Translations under genes and position numbers: made by a program
Shown: in pieces, positions 31,558-40,932 of the stretch
Layout of the letters: each line of letters starts with the position of its first letter
How positions within the stretch are numbered: the stretch's first letter is position 1
Notes under the pieces: model-generated
What the model was told of the DNA's origin: nothing
The model's database searches: none
What the model saw: only the letters and a program-made list of their open reading frames with translations
NCBI GenBank assembly: GCA_934646005.1
Contig: CAKUED010000023.1
Location: 1-45,164 of the forward strand
Direction of reading: 5' to 3'
DNA length: 45,164 bases
From: an uncultured Oscillospiraceae bacterium
Lineage (GTDB): Bacteria; Bacillota; Clostridia; Oscillospirales; Oscillospiraceae

Positions 31558-32757
31558 TCAGACTCCAAACAGGGCGGCGAGCGCCGATTCGTTCAGCTTC
31601 GAGCCGATGACGCACAGGCGGCCCGTGACCATTGCGCCGCCGTCACGGATCTCCGGCTCGCCGGGGACGTAGTCAAAGTGCAGCCATGTGCCGTCCGCGG
31701 GGACGTAGCCCTTGGCGCGCAGGATGACGCCGTATTTTTCGGCATTTTCGAGGCTGGAGAGGATGGCGGACAGCTCGTCCTTCGTGAATTTCTTGTGCGT
31801 TTCGACGCCCCAGCTCGTAAAGACCTCGTCGGCGTCGTGGTCGTGATGATGGTGATGGTGGTGGCAGGAGCACTCGGGATCGTCGCACTCGCCGTCGTGA
31901 TGGTGGTGATGATGGTGCTCGTGCTCATCTTCATCGTCGTGGTGATGGTGGTGATGCTCGTGCTCGTCCTCGTCCTCGTCCTCATCACCGTCATGATGGT
32001 GGTGATGGTGGCAGCACTCGTGGTCGTGGTCATCGTCATCATCGTCATGGTGATGATGGTGATGGCAGCCGCATTCTTCGCCGTCCTCGTCATCGTCGTC
32101 ATCATGGTCGTGATGGTGATGGTGCGCTTCCTCTTCCAGACGCTCCAGCTCCAGCGCAATGCTGCTGCGCTGCTCCATCGCCTCCATGATCTGCGCGCCG
32201 GTCAGCTCGTCCCACGGGGTGGTGACGAGGATGGCGTTGGGGTTGTGCTCGCGGATGAGCTTGACACACGCGTCCAGCTTGTCCTCCGCCATGCCGCCGG
32301 TGCGGGAGAGAAGGATGGTGTTGGCGGTCTCGATCTGGTCGTTATAGAACTCGCCGAAGTTTTTCATATACATCTTGCACTTCGTGGCATCCGCAACGGC
32401 GACGAAATTGCCGAGCTGGACCTCGTCGGACGTGACCTTGCGCACGGCGGCGATGACGTCGGAGAGCTTGCCGACGCCCGACGGCTCGATGAGGATGCGG
32501 TCGGGGTGGTAGTCGGCGATGACCTGGCGCAGCGCCTTGCCAAAGTCGCCCATGAGCGAGCAGCAGATGCAGCCGGAGTTCATCTCGGTGATGCGCACGC
32601 CCGCTTCAGACAGGAAGCCCGCGTCGATGCCGATCTCGCCGAACTCGTTCTCAATGAGCACGAGCTGCTGACCCTGATACGCCTCGCGGATCATTTTGCG
32701 GATGAGGGTCGTCTTGCCGGCGCCGAGAAAGCCGGAATAAATATCAATTTTTGTCAT
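31558..32757 (-). CDS. G3E (CobW/ZNG1-type) GTPase with a ~100-residue His/Asp/Cys metal tract
   Basis: 399 aa. P-loop GFLGAGKTT (9-17) and metal motif GCICC (62-66) mark a G3E metallochaperone GTPase. Residues ~212-310 hold about 43 His in blocks of 5-7 separated by Asp/Glu runs and CxC/CC pairs. The usual CobW C-terminal domain follows (~315-399, HKKFTKDELSAIL). Inference: binds and delivers Zn, Ni or Co with large storage capacity. ATG follows GAAGGTG at about 6 bases. First gene of the two-gene unit. Codons for His and Asp alternate, which gives a low-complexity DNA stretch (31830-32130). Confidence 0.92.
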   Translation of the reverse strand: MTKIDIYSGFLGAGKTTLIRKMIREAYQGQQLVLIENEFGEIGIDAGFLSEAGVRITEMNSGCICCSLMGDFGKALRQVIADYHPDRILIEPSGVGKLSDVIAAVRKVTSDEVQLGNFVAVADATKCKMYMKNFGEFYNDQIETANTILLSRTGGMAEDKLDACVKLIREHNPNAILVTTPWDELTGAQIMEAMEQRSSIALELERLEEEAHHHHHDHDDDDDEDGEECGCHHHHHHDDDDDDHDHECCHHHHHHDGDEDEDEDEHEHHHHHHDDEDEHEHHHHHHHDGECDDPECSCHHHHHHHDHDADEVFTSWGVETHKKFTKDELSAILSSLENAEKYGVILRAKGYVPADGTWLHFDYVPGEPEIRDGGAMVTGRLCVIGSKLNESALAALFGV

Positions 32758-32793
32758 AAAAACACCTTCTGTAATTGTTATTCGCTATTCCCC

Positions 32794-32822
32794 AGTATAG
32801 CACGCTGCTGCGGGAACATCAA
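32794..32822 (-). promoter_or_regulatory. Promoter of the GTPase pair
   Basis: On the minus strand TTGATG (32822-32817), 17-base spacer, TATACT (32799-32794), about 40 bases before the ATG. No clear Zur-type palindrome was seen around it. Confidence 0.72.
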
Positions 32823-32864
32823 GCGCCCGCGGGAGGAAAAGTTCCGCTTTTGCAGGAAATTTCA

Positions 32865-32893
32865 TTGACAAAGGCAAGCGGCTATGATAAAAT
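32865..32893 (+). promoter_or_regulatory. Promoter of the tRNA-Ser pair
   Basis: Perfect TTGACA (32865-32870), 17-base spacer, TAAAAT (32888-32893), 27 bases before tRNA-Ser(TGA). Confidence 0.87.
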
Positions 32894-32919
32894 ACATATC
32901 GTCTTTGGAGAAGTCATTC

Positions 32920-33008
32920 GGAGAGATGTCCGAGCGGTTTAAGGAGCCGGTCTTGAAAACCGGTGACGCAGCGATGCGCCGTGGGTTCGAATCCCACTCT
33001 CTCCGCCA
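32920..33008 (+). tRNA. tRNA-Ser (anticodon TGA)
   Basis: 89 nt with the long variable arm of class II tRNAs. Acceptor GGAGAGA / TCTCTCC, anticodon stem-loop GCCGGT-CTTGAAA-ACCGGT, T-loop TTCGAAT, discriminator G, encoded CCA. Confidence 0.96.
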
Positions 33009-33041
33009 TTCTTTCCCGATTTTCCAAGGATATACCGGCTT

Positions 33042-33133
33042 GCGGAAGTACCCAAGTGGCCGAAGGGGCTCCCCTGCTAAGGGAGTAGGCGTCTAAAAAG
33101 CGCGCGAGAGTTCAAATCTCTCCTTCCGCGCCA
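33042..33133 (+). tRNA. tRNA-Ser (anticodon GCT)
   Basis: 92 nt, class II. Acceptor GCGGAAG / CTTCCGC, anticodon stem CTCCC/GGGAG with loop CTGCTAA, long variable arm, discriminator G, encoded CCA. It lies 33 bases after the first tRNA-Ser and is probably co-transcribed. Confidence 0.96.
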
Positions 33134-33179
33134 AAGTACCGCATTTCGTAGATTTTTCTGCGAAATGCGGTACTTTTTT
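33134..33179. terminator. Terminator after the tRNA-Ser pair (possibly bidirectional)
   Basis: Perfect AAGTACCGCATTTCG / CGAAATGCGGTACTT stem and T run between the tRNA genes (plus) and ribF (minus). Confidence 0.85.
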
Positions 33180-33186
33180 ATATGCT

Positions 33187-34086
33187 TTATGCGTGCTCAA
33201 AATATTTGACGGTTTCTGCGCGGTCGTGGGCGATCTGGGCTGCCAGAGCGTCCATGGAGGTGAAGGTGCGCTCGGGGCGGAGGTGGTGGTATAGCCAGAC
33301 GGCGAGTTTTTTGCCGTACAGGTCGCCGTCATAGCCGCAGAGGTGCGCCTCCAGAATGGGGGCGGGCAGACTGCCCGCCGTGGGGTGGACGCCGATGTTT
33401 ACGACTGACGGGTAAAGCGTCCCATCCTCCAACTGCGCCTGCGCGCAGTACACGCCGCGCGGCGGTACGAGCACGCCTGCGGGGAAGGGGAGGTTCGCCG
33501 TCGGGAAGCCGATCGCGCCGCCCCGGTGTGCGCCGTGCGCGACCATGCCGGAGAGAAGCTGCGCGTGCCCCAAAAGCCGCCGCGCCGCGTCCAGGTCGCC
33601 CGCCTGCAGCAGCGCGCGGATGCGCGTGGAGCTGACGGGCGCACCGTCCAGCTCGACTTTTTCCACAATATCGCAGCCGACGCCGCGCGCCGCGCAAAAT
33701 TCGCGCAGGCGCTCCGCCGTGCCCGCGCCGTGAAAGCCGAAGCGGTGATCCGCGCCGCACACGACGTGCACCGCGCCGAGCTCCGCGAGCAGGAGCGATT
33801 CAATATAGTCCTGCCACGAAAGCTGCATGAGGTCGCGGTCAAAATGGCGGACGAGCACCTCGTCGATGCCGTAAAGCTGCCGCATGAGCCGCGCGCGGTC
33901 CTGTGCCGAGCTGATGAGCGCGACGGGCGTGCCGGAGATGACCTGCGCCGGGGGCGCGTCAAACGTCAGCGCCGCCGCCGTGCAGCCGAGACGGTCCGCC
34001 ACCTGCCGCGTGCGGCGCAGAAGCGCGCCGTGCCCGATGTGCACGCCGTCAAAAAAGCCGAGCGCGATGACGCGTTTTGTCTGCAA
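33187..34086 (-). CDS. ribF: Bifunctional riboflavin kinase/FAD synthetase
   Basis: 299 aa, the family's length. It makes FMN and FAD from riboflavin. The N-terminal adenylyltransferase domain has GFFDGVHIGH (~10-19) and later SSTRIR. The C-terminal kinase domain (~175-299) has GAIGFPTANL and a C-terminal GDLYGKKLAVWLYHHLRPE. Last gene of the nus operon, starting 1 base after the truB stop. Confidence 0.96.
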   Translation of the reverse strand: MQTKRVIALGFFDGVHIGHGALLRRTRQVADRLGCTAAALTFDAPPAQVISGTPVALISSAQDRARLMRQLYGIDEVLVRHFDRDLMQLSWQDYIESLLLAELGAVHVVCGADHRFGFHGAGTAERLREFCAARGVGCDIVEKVELDGAPVSSTRIRALLQAGDLDAARRLLGHAQLLSGMVAHGAHRGGAIGFPTANLPFPAGVLVPPRGVYCAQAQLEDGTLYPSVVNIGVHPTAGSLPAPILEAHLCGYDGDLYGKKLAVWLYHHLRPERTFTSMDALAAQIAHDRAETVKYFEHA

Positions 34087-34087
34087 C

Positions 34088-34966
34088 CTACTTCACCTCA
34101 AAAAAGCTCTTGACCGTGTGCAGCACGCCGCCCTCGCAGCGCGCCAGCGCGAGAAATTCGCCCGTTTCCGTATATACGCGGCACAGACCGCTTGCGAACG
34201 AGCGGTCGGTCACGTCCGCGCCGTTGCGGATGCGCGCCGCCTGCCCCAGCGTGACGATGCACGCCGGATGCGCCGCGAACAGCGCGTCCACGGGCATTAA
34301 AAGCTCCTGCGGGTCGTGCTCCTGCGCGTAGGCAAGCAGCGCCTGCATCGTGACCGCCTGCGAGAGGTCAAACGCGCCCGCGCGCGTGCGCCGCAGGCTC
34401 TCCATGCAGCCGCCGCAGCCAAGCAGCGCGCCGATGTCGTGACAGAGCGTGCGCACATAGGTGCCCTTGGAGCAGTGCACGCGCAGCGTCCACAGGTCGT
34501 CCGCGCCGTCCAGAAGTTCCAGCGCGTGGATGGTGATCCGGCGCGCGGGGCGCTCGACCTCCTTGCCGCGCCGCGCCAGCTCATAGAGCTTGCGCCCGCC
34601 GATCTTCACGGCGGAGTACATGGGCGGGATCTGGTCGATCTCGCCCGTAAAGTGCGCCAGCGCGGCTTCCAGCTCCTCGCGCGTAACGTGTGCCGCCTGC
34701 TGCGACAGGACGTTACCGCAAATATCCTGCGTGTCGGTCACGACGCCCAGGCGCAGCCCGGCGACGTATTCCTTATCCGCCGATTCCAGAAACTGCGCCG
34801 CGCGCGTCGCTCTGCCCACAAAAATGGGCAAAACGCCCGTCGCCATGGGGTCGAGCGTGCCGCCGTGCCCGACGCGGCGTTCCTGAAACACGCCGCGCAG
34901 CTTCGCCGCCACGTCCTGACTCGTCCAGCCGGCGGGCTTGTCCACTACAAAAATGCCGTTTGCCAT
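34088..34966 (-). CDS. truB: tRNA pseudouridine-55 synthase TruB
   Basis: 292 aa. It converts U55 of the T-loop to pseudouridine. The catalytic motif [15 protein letters not shown] holds the Asp nucleophile (~40-54). The PUA-like C-terminal region is present. ATG at 34966 gives the conserved start [16 protein letters not shown] and follows GAGGATG; the open frame runs on upstream without homology. It overlaps nothing: 7 bases after the nrnA stop. Confidence 0.96.
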   Translation of the reverse strand: MANGIFVVDKPAGWTSQDVAAKLRGVFQERRVGHGGTLDPMATGVLPIFVGRATRAAQFLESADKEYVAGLRLGVVTDTQDICGNVLSQQAAHVTREELEAALAHFTGEIDQIPPMYSAVKIGGRKLYELARRGKEVERPARRITIHALELLDGADDLWTLRVHCSKGTYVRTLCHDIGALLGCGGCMESLRRTRAGAFDLSQAVTMQALLAYAQEHDPQELLMPVDALFAAHPACIVTLGQAARIRNGADVTDRSFASGLCRVYTETGEFLALARCEGGVLHTVKSFFEVK

Positions 34967-34973
34967 ATCATCC

Positions 34974-35924
34974 TCAAAGCTGGACGCCGCTGCGGCGCAG
35001 CACGTCCAAAATCGCCGCCCTTGCCGCGTCGATGCCGCCCGCGACCGAGCAGCCCGCCGCCGCCGCGTGACCGCCGCCGCCAAGCTCGCGGCAGAGCGCC
35101 GCCGCGTCGTAATTCGGGCTGGTGCGGAGCGAGATTTTGCCCATGCCGCCCTCGACCTCGCGGATCATGATGCCGATCTCCACGCCCTCGATGGAGCGGG
35201 CGAAGCCGGAGATGGAGTCAATATCGTCCTCGCTGATGTGCAGCTCCGTGAGCCACGCCTTCGGCAGTGTGCAGATGCCGACCTTGCCGCCGGCGTACAG
35301 CTCGACGCTGCCGGTCAGCCGCGCCTCGAGCTTGAGGCGGGCGAAGCTCTTGGTGTCAAAAAAGAGTTTGTTGATGGGCGCGATGTTCGCGCCGCAGTCG
35401 ATGAGCTCCGCCGCCACGCGCAGGGTGTTGCCGGTGACGTTGGAGTAGCGGAAGCAGCCGGTGTCGGTGGCAATGGCGATGTACAGCGCGTCCGCCGTCT
35501 CGCGGTCAGGCTGCATGCCGAGCTCCGACAAAAGCCCGTAGATGATCTCGCCGCACGCGGCGCGGTCCGCCTCCAAAAGGCAGCAGTCCGCCGTGAGCGA
35601 GTGGCTGCCGTGGTGGTCGATGGCGAGCCGGATGCGCCCGGGCGCGTCCTCCGCGCCGAAGGGCAGCAGATTGTCCGCCGCCAGATCGACGCTGATGAGC
35701 GTATCGTCCGGGAGAATGCCGCCGCGCGTCAGACCCGCGAGATAGGGGGCGAAGCGGGCGGTAAACTGCGGGTTCTCATAAATGACCGCCGATTTACCGA
35801 GCCTGCGCAGCGTGCGGCAGAGCGCGATCGCGCAGCCGCAGGTATCGCCGTCGGGACGGCGGTGCGTGAGAATGACGTAGTTGTCGTGCGCCTTTAAAAA
35901 CGCGGCAGCCTCACTGCGCGTCAT
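34974..35924 (-). CDS. nrnA: DHH-family oligoribonuclease/PAP phosphatase NrnA
   Basis: 316 aa. It degrades 2-5-nt RNA fragments and 3'-phosphoadenosine 5'-phosphate. The DHH domain has HRRPDGDTCG and DHHGSHS metal-binding motifs. The C-terminal DHHA1 domain ends with GGGGHAAAAG. ATG at 35924 is chosen (GGTGAG 4-5 bases upstream); GTG at 35933 is possible. It overlaps rbfA by about 14 bases, consistent with coupled translation. Confidence 0.94.
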   Translation of the reverse strand: MTRSEAAAFLKAHDNYVILTHRRPDGDTCGCAIALCRTLRRLGKSAVIYENPQFTARFAPYLAGLTRGGILPDDTLISVDLAADNLLPFGAEDAPGRIRLAIDHHGSHSLTADCCLLEADRAACGEIIYGLLSELGMQPDRETADALYIAIATDTGCFRYSNVTGNTLRVAAELIDCGANIAPINKLFFDTKSFARLKLEARLTGSVELYAGGKVGICTLPKAWLTELHISEDDIDSISGFARSIEGVEIGIMIREVEGGMGKISLRTSPNYDAAALCRELGGGGHAAAAGCSVAGGIDAARAAILDVLRRSGVQL

Positions 35925-36288
35925 CGTTCTCACCGTCCTGACTGTTCTCCTCGCGGCTGAGCTTGCTCAAAAGGTCGTACATATGCGCGCCGTATTTGAG
36001 CGAGTCGTCCTCCTCCAGCACGAGCTCCGGCGTATAGCGGAGCTGCAAACGGCTGCCGAGCTCGCGCCGCAGCCAGCCGCTCGCGGAGCGAAGCCCGCGC
36101 ATGGCGTCCTTGCTGCGCGCCTCGTCGAGCACGCTGATATAGACCTTGGCATAGCGCAGGTCGGGCGTGGTATCCACGCGCGTGATGGAGATGAGCGTCT
36201 GCACGCGCGGGTCCTTGAGCTGCCGGATCAGCTCCGCCAGCTCCCGCTGGATCTCCTCATTGATCCTGCCGATTCTGTTGGATGGCAT
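35911..36288 (-). CDS. rbfA: Ribosome-binding factor A
   Basis: 125 aa, single KH-like domain. It assists late 30S maturation and processing of the 16S rRNA 5' end. The N-terminus NRIGRINEEIQRELAELI and the LRYAKVYISVL strand are family marks. The C-terminus is acidic and polar. ATG follows GAAGGAGG at 7 bases. Separated from infB by 412 bases filled with repeats, which is unusual for this operon. Confidence 0.95.
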   Translation of the reverse strand: MPSNRIGRINEEIQRELAELIRQLKDPRVQTLISITRVDTTPDLRYAKVYISVLDEARSKDAMRGLRSASGWLRRELGSRLQLRYTPELVLEEDDSLKYGAHMYDLLSKLSREENSQDGENDDAQ

Positions 36289-36384
36289 AAAACGCCTCCT
36301 TCGGAAAAGTAAAAGTAATTATAAAACCGCACAAAGGCGACCGAGGGGCAAAAATGCGCGCCGCGCCGGCGGGCTTGCAAAAGT

Positions 36385-36441
36385 CCAAGGCTTCCCCCTG
36401 GGGGGAAGCTGTCGCCGCAGGCGACTGATGAGGGGAAGGAC
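36385..36441 (+). repeat. Palindromic repeat, second family (copy 1)
   Basis: Contains CTTCCCCC/GGGGGAAG and GTCGCCGCAGGCGAC hairpins, then TGATGAGGGGAAGG. It is the inverted counterpart of the unit at 36506-36562. Confidence 0.75.
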
Positions 36442-36505
36442 CCTTGTTTTTGAGCTGCATCGCGTTTTTGAGCCAAAACGCGGCAGCATCTCATAACGTA
36501 CCACC

Positions 36506-36562
36506 CTTCTCCTCATCCGTCTCGCTGCGCGAGCCACCTTCCCCACATGGGGAAGGCTTTGG
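36506..36562 (-). repeat. Palindromic repeat, second family (copy 2, inverted)
   Basis: CTTCTCCTCATCCGTC, then TCGCTGCGCGA and CCTTCCCCACATGGGGAAGG hairpins and CTTTGG. Read on the minus strand it parallels copy 1 (GATGAGG end, GGGGAAGG hairpin). It is preceded by AAACGCGGCAGC and a conserved AACGTAC linker. Confidence 0.75.
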
Positions 36563-36615
36563 TTGGTGCGTGCTGTCCCGCATTGGTGCGGTCGAATTAT
36601 CCGATGCTGCACCGC

Positions 36616-36651
36616 CGGGAGGGGCAAGCCCCTCCCCTACGTTACGACGAA
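36616..36651. repeat. Solo right end of the composite palindromic element
   Basis: GGGAGGGGC/GCCCCTCCC hairpin followed by CTACGTTACGACGAA (36637-36651), identical to the right end of the elements at 25799 and 44124. No matching left end is nearby. Confidence 0.82.
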
Positions 36652-36700
36652 ACGCGGCAGCAACTCAGAACGTACACCTTCGCGTCCCTTCTGGGGCGGT

Positions 36701-39064
36701 TTAGTTTTTGATCTGTTCCATGACGAAGCACTCGAAGACGTCGCCTTCCTTGATGTCGTTGAACTTGTCGATGGACATACCGCATTCGTAGTTCTGCGCG
36801 ACTTCCTTGACGGAGTCCTTGAAGCGCTGGAGCGAGCCGAGCACGCCCTCGTGGATGACGACGTTATCACGCAGCACGCGCACCTGCGCGTCTCTTGTGA
36901 TCTTGCCGTCCTTGACGTAGCAGCCCGCGACCGTGCCGACGGACGAGACTTTGTAGGTCTGGCGCACCTCGGCGTGACCGATGATGACCTCGTGGAACTT
37001 CGGCGCGAGCATACCCTTCATGGCGTCGCCGATCTCGTTGATGGCGTCGTAGATGACGCGGTACATCCGCATATCGACCTTGTCGCGCTTGGCGGCCGCC
37101 TGCGCCTGATCGTTCGGGCGGACGTTGAAGCCGACCACGATGGCGTTGGACGTAGAGGCGAGCAGAATATCGGACTCGTTGATCGCGCCGACACCCGCGT
37201 GGATGACCTTGACGCGGACTTCTTCGTTCGACAGCTTTTCGAGCGATGCCTTGACCGCCTCGGCAGAGCCCTGCACGTCCGCCTTGACGATGAGGTTCAG
37301 CTCCTTCATCTCGCCCTCCTTGAGCTTGGAGAACAGGCTTTCGAGCGTGACCTTCTGGTTGAGCTTGTTGAGATCGTCCTTGATCTTCTGCTTGCGCTGC
37401 TCCACGAGCTGGCGCGCCATGCGCTCGTCGGCGACAACGTTAAATTCATCGCCCGGCGCGGGCACTTCCGTCAGACCCGTGATCTCCACCGGGATGGACG
37501 GACCGGCGGTCTTGACCTGCTGACCCTTGTCGTTCGTCATCACACGCACACGGCCGACCGCCGTGCCCGCGATGATGAGGTCGCTCTGGCGCAGCGTGCC
37601 GTTCTGCACGAGCAGCGTTGCGATCGGGCCGCGGGTCTTATCCAGCCGCGCCTCGATGACCGTGCCCTTACCGGCGCGGTTGGGGTTAGCCTTGAGCTCC
37701 TGCATTTCGGCGGTGAGCAGGACGGTCTCGAGGAGGTCGTCGATGCCGTCGCCGGTCTTGGCGGAAATTTTGCACACCTCGGTCTCACCGCCCCATTCGG
37801 CGGGGGTCAGACCGTGCTCGGTGAGCTGGGTGAGGATGCGGTCGGGGTTCGCGCCGTGCTTATCCATCTTGTTGACGGCGACGATGATGGGGATCTCCGC
37901 CGCCTTGGCGTGGTTGATGGCTTCGATGGTCTGCGGCATGATGCCGTCATCCGCCGCCACGACCAGGATGGCGATGTCGGTGCACATCGCGCCGCGCGCG
38001 CGCATTTCGGTGAACGCGGCGTGGCCCGGGGTGTCGAGGAAGGTGATGGGCTGGTCGTTTACCTTCACGGTATACGCGCCGATGTGCTGCGTGATGCCGC
38101 CCGCTTCGCCCGCGGCGACCTTGGCGTGGCGCACATAGTCCAGCAGCGACGTTTTGCCGTGGTCAACGTGACCCATGACCACCACGACCGGCGGACGGGC
38201 GACGAGCTCGTCGGCGGTATCCTGATGATCGTCAAACAGCTTTTCCTCGATCGTCACCACGACCTCGCGCTCGACCTTGCAGCCAAGCTCGGTGGCGACA
38301 AATTCGGCGGTGTCAAAGTCGATGGTCTGGTTGACCGACGCCATCACGCCGTTGCGCATGAGGCACTTGATGACCTCGACCGCCGTCTTTTTCATGCGGG
38401 AGGCAAGCTCGCCGACGGTGATCTCGTCGGGAATTTTGACGAGCGTGGGCGCTTTTTTGGCGATCTCAAGCTGCAAACGGCGCATCTTCTCCTGCTCCTC
38501 GGAGCGGGACTTGCTGCCGAAACGGCGCGCCTGCTGCTGCTTTTTGTTTTTGTTGCCGATCTTCTGCTTGCCGCTCTGATAGTTCTGCACGCGCTCGGAG
38601 ACGAGCGAATCGACGCGGTCGTCATAGCGGTCGGCATTGACCGTGACGGCACTGGTGTCGATGACGCGGCGCTCACGCTTGCGCTCCGGCTGCGCCGGGG
38701 CGGCGGGCTTTGCGGAGGGCTGCTGCGCGGCAGGCTTCTGCTGTGCGGGTGCAGGCTTCGCGGCGTCCGATGCCTTGGGCGCGGATGCCTGCGCGGGCGC
38801 TGCCGCAGGAGCGGTCTTAGGCGCTTCCGCCGCCTTTTCCGGCGCTTTGGGCGCGGGCGCGACGGCAAAGACCTCCTCCAGCGAGGCGATCTGGTGCGTC
38901 TGCGTCAGATAGTCGAACACCACGTTGAGCTGCTCCTCCGAAAGATTCTGCGAGCTGCTCTTGGGCTTCGGGAAAAACTTCCCCACGACCTCGATGACGT
39001 CCTTTGCCGGCATGGCAAAATCGTCCGCGACTTCTTTGATCTTATACTTCACTTCTATACTCAT
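36701..39064 (-). CDS. infB: Translation initiation factor IF-2
   Basis: 787 aa. It brings initiator tRNA to the 30S subunit and promotes subunit joining with GTP. The N-terminus has IF2_N (~1-60) and an Ala/Pro/Lys-rich linker (~70-150). The G domain (~280-450) contains [20 protein letters not shown] and NKMDK, followed by the C1/C2 domains. ATG at 39064 follows GGAGGTGG at 5-6 bases and starts the conserved [16 protein letters not shown]; the open frame extends upstream with no homology. 13 bases after ylxQ. Confidence 0.97.
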   Translation of the reverse strand: MSIEVKYKIKEVADDFAMPAKDVIEVVGKFFPKPKSSSQNLSEEQLNVVFDYLTQTHQIASLEEVFAVAPAPKAPEKAAEAPKTAPAAAPAQASAPKASDAAKPAPAQQKPAAQQPSAKPAAPAQPERKRERRVIDTSAVTVNADRYDDRVDSLVSERVQNYQSGKQKIGNKNKKQQQARRFGSKSRSEEQEKMRRLQLEIAKKAPTLVKIPDEITVGELASRMKKTAVEVIKCLMRNGVMASVNQTIDFDTAEFVATELGCKVEREVVVTIEEKLFDDHQDTADELVARPPVVVVMGHVDHGKTSLLDYVRHAKVAAGEAGGITQHIGAYTVKVNDQPITFLDTPGHAAFTEMRARGAMCTDIAILVVAADDGIMPQTIEAINHAKAAEIPIIVAVNKMDKHGANPDRILTQLTEHGLTPAEWGGETEVCKISAKTGDGIDDLLETVLLTAEMQELKANPNRAGKGTVIEARLDKTRGPIATLLVQNGTLRQSDLIIAGTAVGRVRVMTNDKGQQVKTAGPSIPVEITGLTEVPAPGDEFNVVADERMARQLVEQRKQKIKDDLNKLNQKVTLESLFSKLKEGEMKELNLIVKADVQGSAEAVKASLEKLSNEEVRVKVIHAGVGAINESDILLASTSNAIVVGFNVRPNDQAQAAAKRDKVDMRMYRVIYDAINEIGDAMKGMLAPKFHEVIIGHAEVRQTYKVSSVGTVAGCYVKDGKITRDAQVRVLRDNVVIHEGVLGSLQRFKDSVKEVAQNYECGMSIDKFNDIKEGDVFECFVMEQIKN

Positions 39065-39077
39065 ACAGCCACCTCCG

Positions 39078-39500
39078 TTACTTTTTTCCGTGTTTGACGT
39101 TGTTGCGGTGCGCGCGCGCTTCGTCGCGCCGCCTGCGCATCCGCCCGTCGAGCTGCTGCATCTGCGGCAGCAGCGCCGCCGCGTCCGGGCAGTCCTCCAT
39201 CGCCTGCAGGAGCGAGACGGCAAAGCCCGTGTCGCTCAGCGCGCACAGCGCGCAGGCGTTGCAGCCCAGGGCGCTTCCCAGCTCGTCCTTTGTGACCGGC
39301 GCGACGAGCAGCGGCGTATTTTTGCCGCGGCAGAGATTTTCCGCCCGCCGCAGCGTGTGCTCGCCGGCGTCGCTCGCCAGCAGCACCAGCCGCGCCTTGC
39401 CGCTGCGGCAGAGGATCACGACCGGCTCTTCACCGGCTTCCAACCGCCGCGCGTGCCGCGCCAGACCCAAAAGCCGCAGCGCTTTTTCGTTATTTGCCAT
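39078..39500 (-). CDS. L7Ae/L30e-family protein YlxQ
   Basis: 140 aa. The L7Ae-like RNA-binding fold (~1-100; [20 protein letters not shown]) followed by a basic tail (~118-140). YlxQ is a conserved nus-operon protein, thought to bind kink-turn RNA. Two Cys close together (CNACALC) are unusual but of unknown meaning. It overlaps ylxR by 11 bases. Confidence 0.88.
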   Translation of the reverse strand: MANNEKALRLLGLARHARRLEAGEEPVVILCRSGKARLVLLASDAGEHTLRRAENLCRGKNTPLLVAPVTKDELGSALGCNACALCALSDTGFAVSLLQAMEDCPDAAALLPQMQQLDGRMRRRRDEARAHRNNVKHGKK

Positions 39501-39765
39501 CCGCTCCGCCCTCCATCTGCGCCTCCAGCGCGTCGTAAATCTCCGGCGGGATGGCGCAGTCGAGACTGCGCTCCAGCGCGCGCGATTTGCGCGCCTGCTT
39601 CAGGCACTGCGCGTCGGGGCAGACATACGCGCCGCGCCCGGGCGCTTTGCCGCGAAAGTCCAGCGAAAGCACGCCCTCCGGCGAGCGCACCACGCGCACC
39701 AGCTCTTTTTTCGGCTTCATCGCGCGGCAGCCGGCGCATTGCCGCATGGGGATCTTCTTCTGCAT
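39490..39765 (-). CDS. rnpM: YlxR/RnpM (DUF448) RNA-binding protein
   Basis: 91 aa with the family signature MRQCAGCRAMKPKKELVRVVR and GRGAYVC. YlxR/RnpM has been reported to bind RNase P RNA in Bacillus. The Cys pairs (CAGC, and CPDAQC) could bind a metal. ATG at 39765. It lies between nusA and ylxQ in the standard order. Confidence 0.94.
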   Translation of the reverse strand: MQKKIPMRQCAGCRAMKPKKELVRVVRSPEGVLSLDFRGKAPGRGAYVCPDAQCLKQARKSRALERSLDCAIPPEIYDALEAQMEGGADGK

Positions 39766-39794
39766 CCGAACGCCTCCCTCTTCTAACCCGGGGC

Positions 39795-40913
39795 TTATTC
39801 CTCAGCGCCCGCGTCCCCGGCGGTCTCTTCCTCCGCCGCTTCCTCTTCGATCGCGGGCAGATCCTTTGCCTGCGAAACAGACTTGATGTCGATCTTATAG
39901 CCGGTCAGGCGCGCGGCGAGACGGGCATTCTGTCCCTCCTTGCCGATGGCAAGCGAGAGCTGATCGTCGGGCACGACCACGCGGCAGGCTTTGAGCGCGC
40001 CGGGCAGCACCGTGACGGACACGACGTCCGACGGGCTGAGCGCCGAGGCGATGAACTTGCACGGGTCTTCCGACCAGACGACGATGTCCATCTTTTCGCC
40101 GTGCAGCTCGTCCACGACCGCGCCCACACGCGCGCCGCGCGGGCCGACGCACGCGCCCACGGGGTCGATATTCTCTTCCGTTGCCGCTACGGCGAGCTTC
40201 GTGCGGGAGCCTGCCTCGCGGGCGATGGACTTGACCTCCACCAGACCGTCGGCGATCTCGGGCACTTCCAGCTCAAACAGCCGCTTGACCAGACCCGGAT
40301 GCGTGCGCGAGACGATGACCTGCGGACCGCGCGTGGAGCGGCGGACCTCCACCACATACACGCGGATGATGTCGCCTTCTTTATAATGTTCGCCGCGCAC
40401 CTGCTCGGACGCAGCCAGCATGGCGTCGGTCTTATCCTGCCCGCCGCCGATGCGCACGATCATGTCGCCCGTCGCGGGCTCGATGCGCAGGACCGTTGCG
40501 GTGAGGATCTCATGCTCCTTGGACGCGAACGCGTCAAAGACCATGCCGCGCTCGGCTTCGCGGATGCCCTGGATGATGACCTGCTTGGCGGTCTGCGCGG
40601 CGATGCGCCCGAACGCCTGCGTTTTGATCTCGGTGTTCACAAGGTCGCCGAGCTGGGCGTGGGGGCTGACTTTCCGCGCCGCGTCGAGCGAGATCTCGGT
40701 GGCGGGGGAGATGACGTCGTCCACGACCTCCTTCTGGACGTAGAGCTTCATATCGCCGTCGGAAACATCGACAAACACATTGTCGGTGTAGCCTTCCTTA
40801 TCCTTTTTATACGCGGCGACCAGCGCCTGCGAGATCTTGTCGATCATATATGCCTGCGGAATGCCCCGCTCCTTTTCGAGCTGCGCCAGTGCGGAAAAAA
40901 TTTCGGCGTTCAT
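39795..40913 (-). CDS. nusA: Transcription termination/antitermination factor NusA
   Basis: 372 aa, normal for Firmicutes. N-terminal RNA-polymerase-binding domain (~1-130), S1 (~135-200), KH1/KH2 (~205-345; GACVGPRGARVGAVVDEL and LAIGKEGQNARLAARLTGYKIDI). It ends in an acidic tail rich in Glu (~352-372). It slows polymerase and strengthens weak terminators. ATG at 40913 with AGGAGGAT about 10 bases upstream; start fits family N-terminus MNAEIFSALAQLEKERGI. Confidence 0.97.
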   Translation of the reverse strand: MNAEIFSALAQLEKERGIPQAYMIDKISQALVAAYKKDKEGYTDNVFVDVSDGDMKLYVQKEVVDDVISPATEISLDAARKVSPHAQLGDLVNTEIKTQAFGRIAAQTAKQVIIQGIREAERGMVFDAFASKEHEILTATVLRIEPATGDMIVRIGGGQDKTDAMLAASEQVRGEHYKEGDIIRVYVVEVRRSTRGPQVIVSRTHPGLVKRLFELEVPEIADGLVEVKSIAREAGSRTKLAVAATEENIDPVGACVGPRGARVGAVVDELHGEKMDIVVWSEDPCKFIASALSPSDVVSVTVLPGALKACRVVVPDDQLSLAIGKEGQNARLAARLTGYKIDIKSVSQAKDLPAIEEEAAEEETAGDAGAEE

Positions 40914-40932
40914 TTTTCCAGTATCCTCCTCG

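Noticed and set aside
31830..32130. Assembly error or frameshift in the His-rich tract
   Set aside because: The frame stays open and the CobW C-terminal domain follows correctly; length still deserves a read check.
36563..39097. Long open frame (844 codons) opposite infB
   Set aside because: Antisense shadow of IF-2; no family features.
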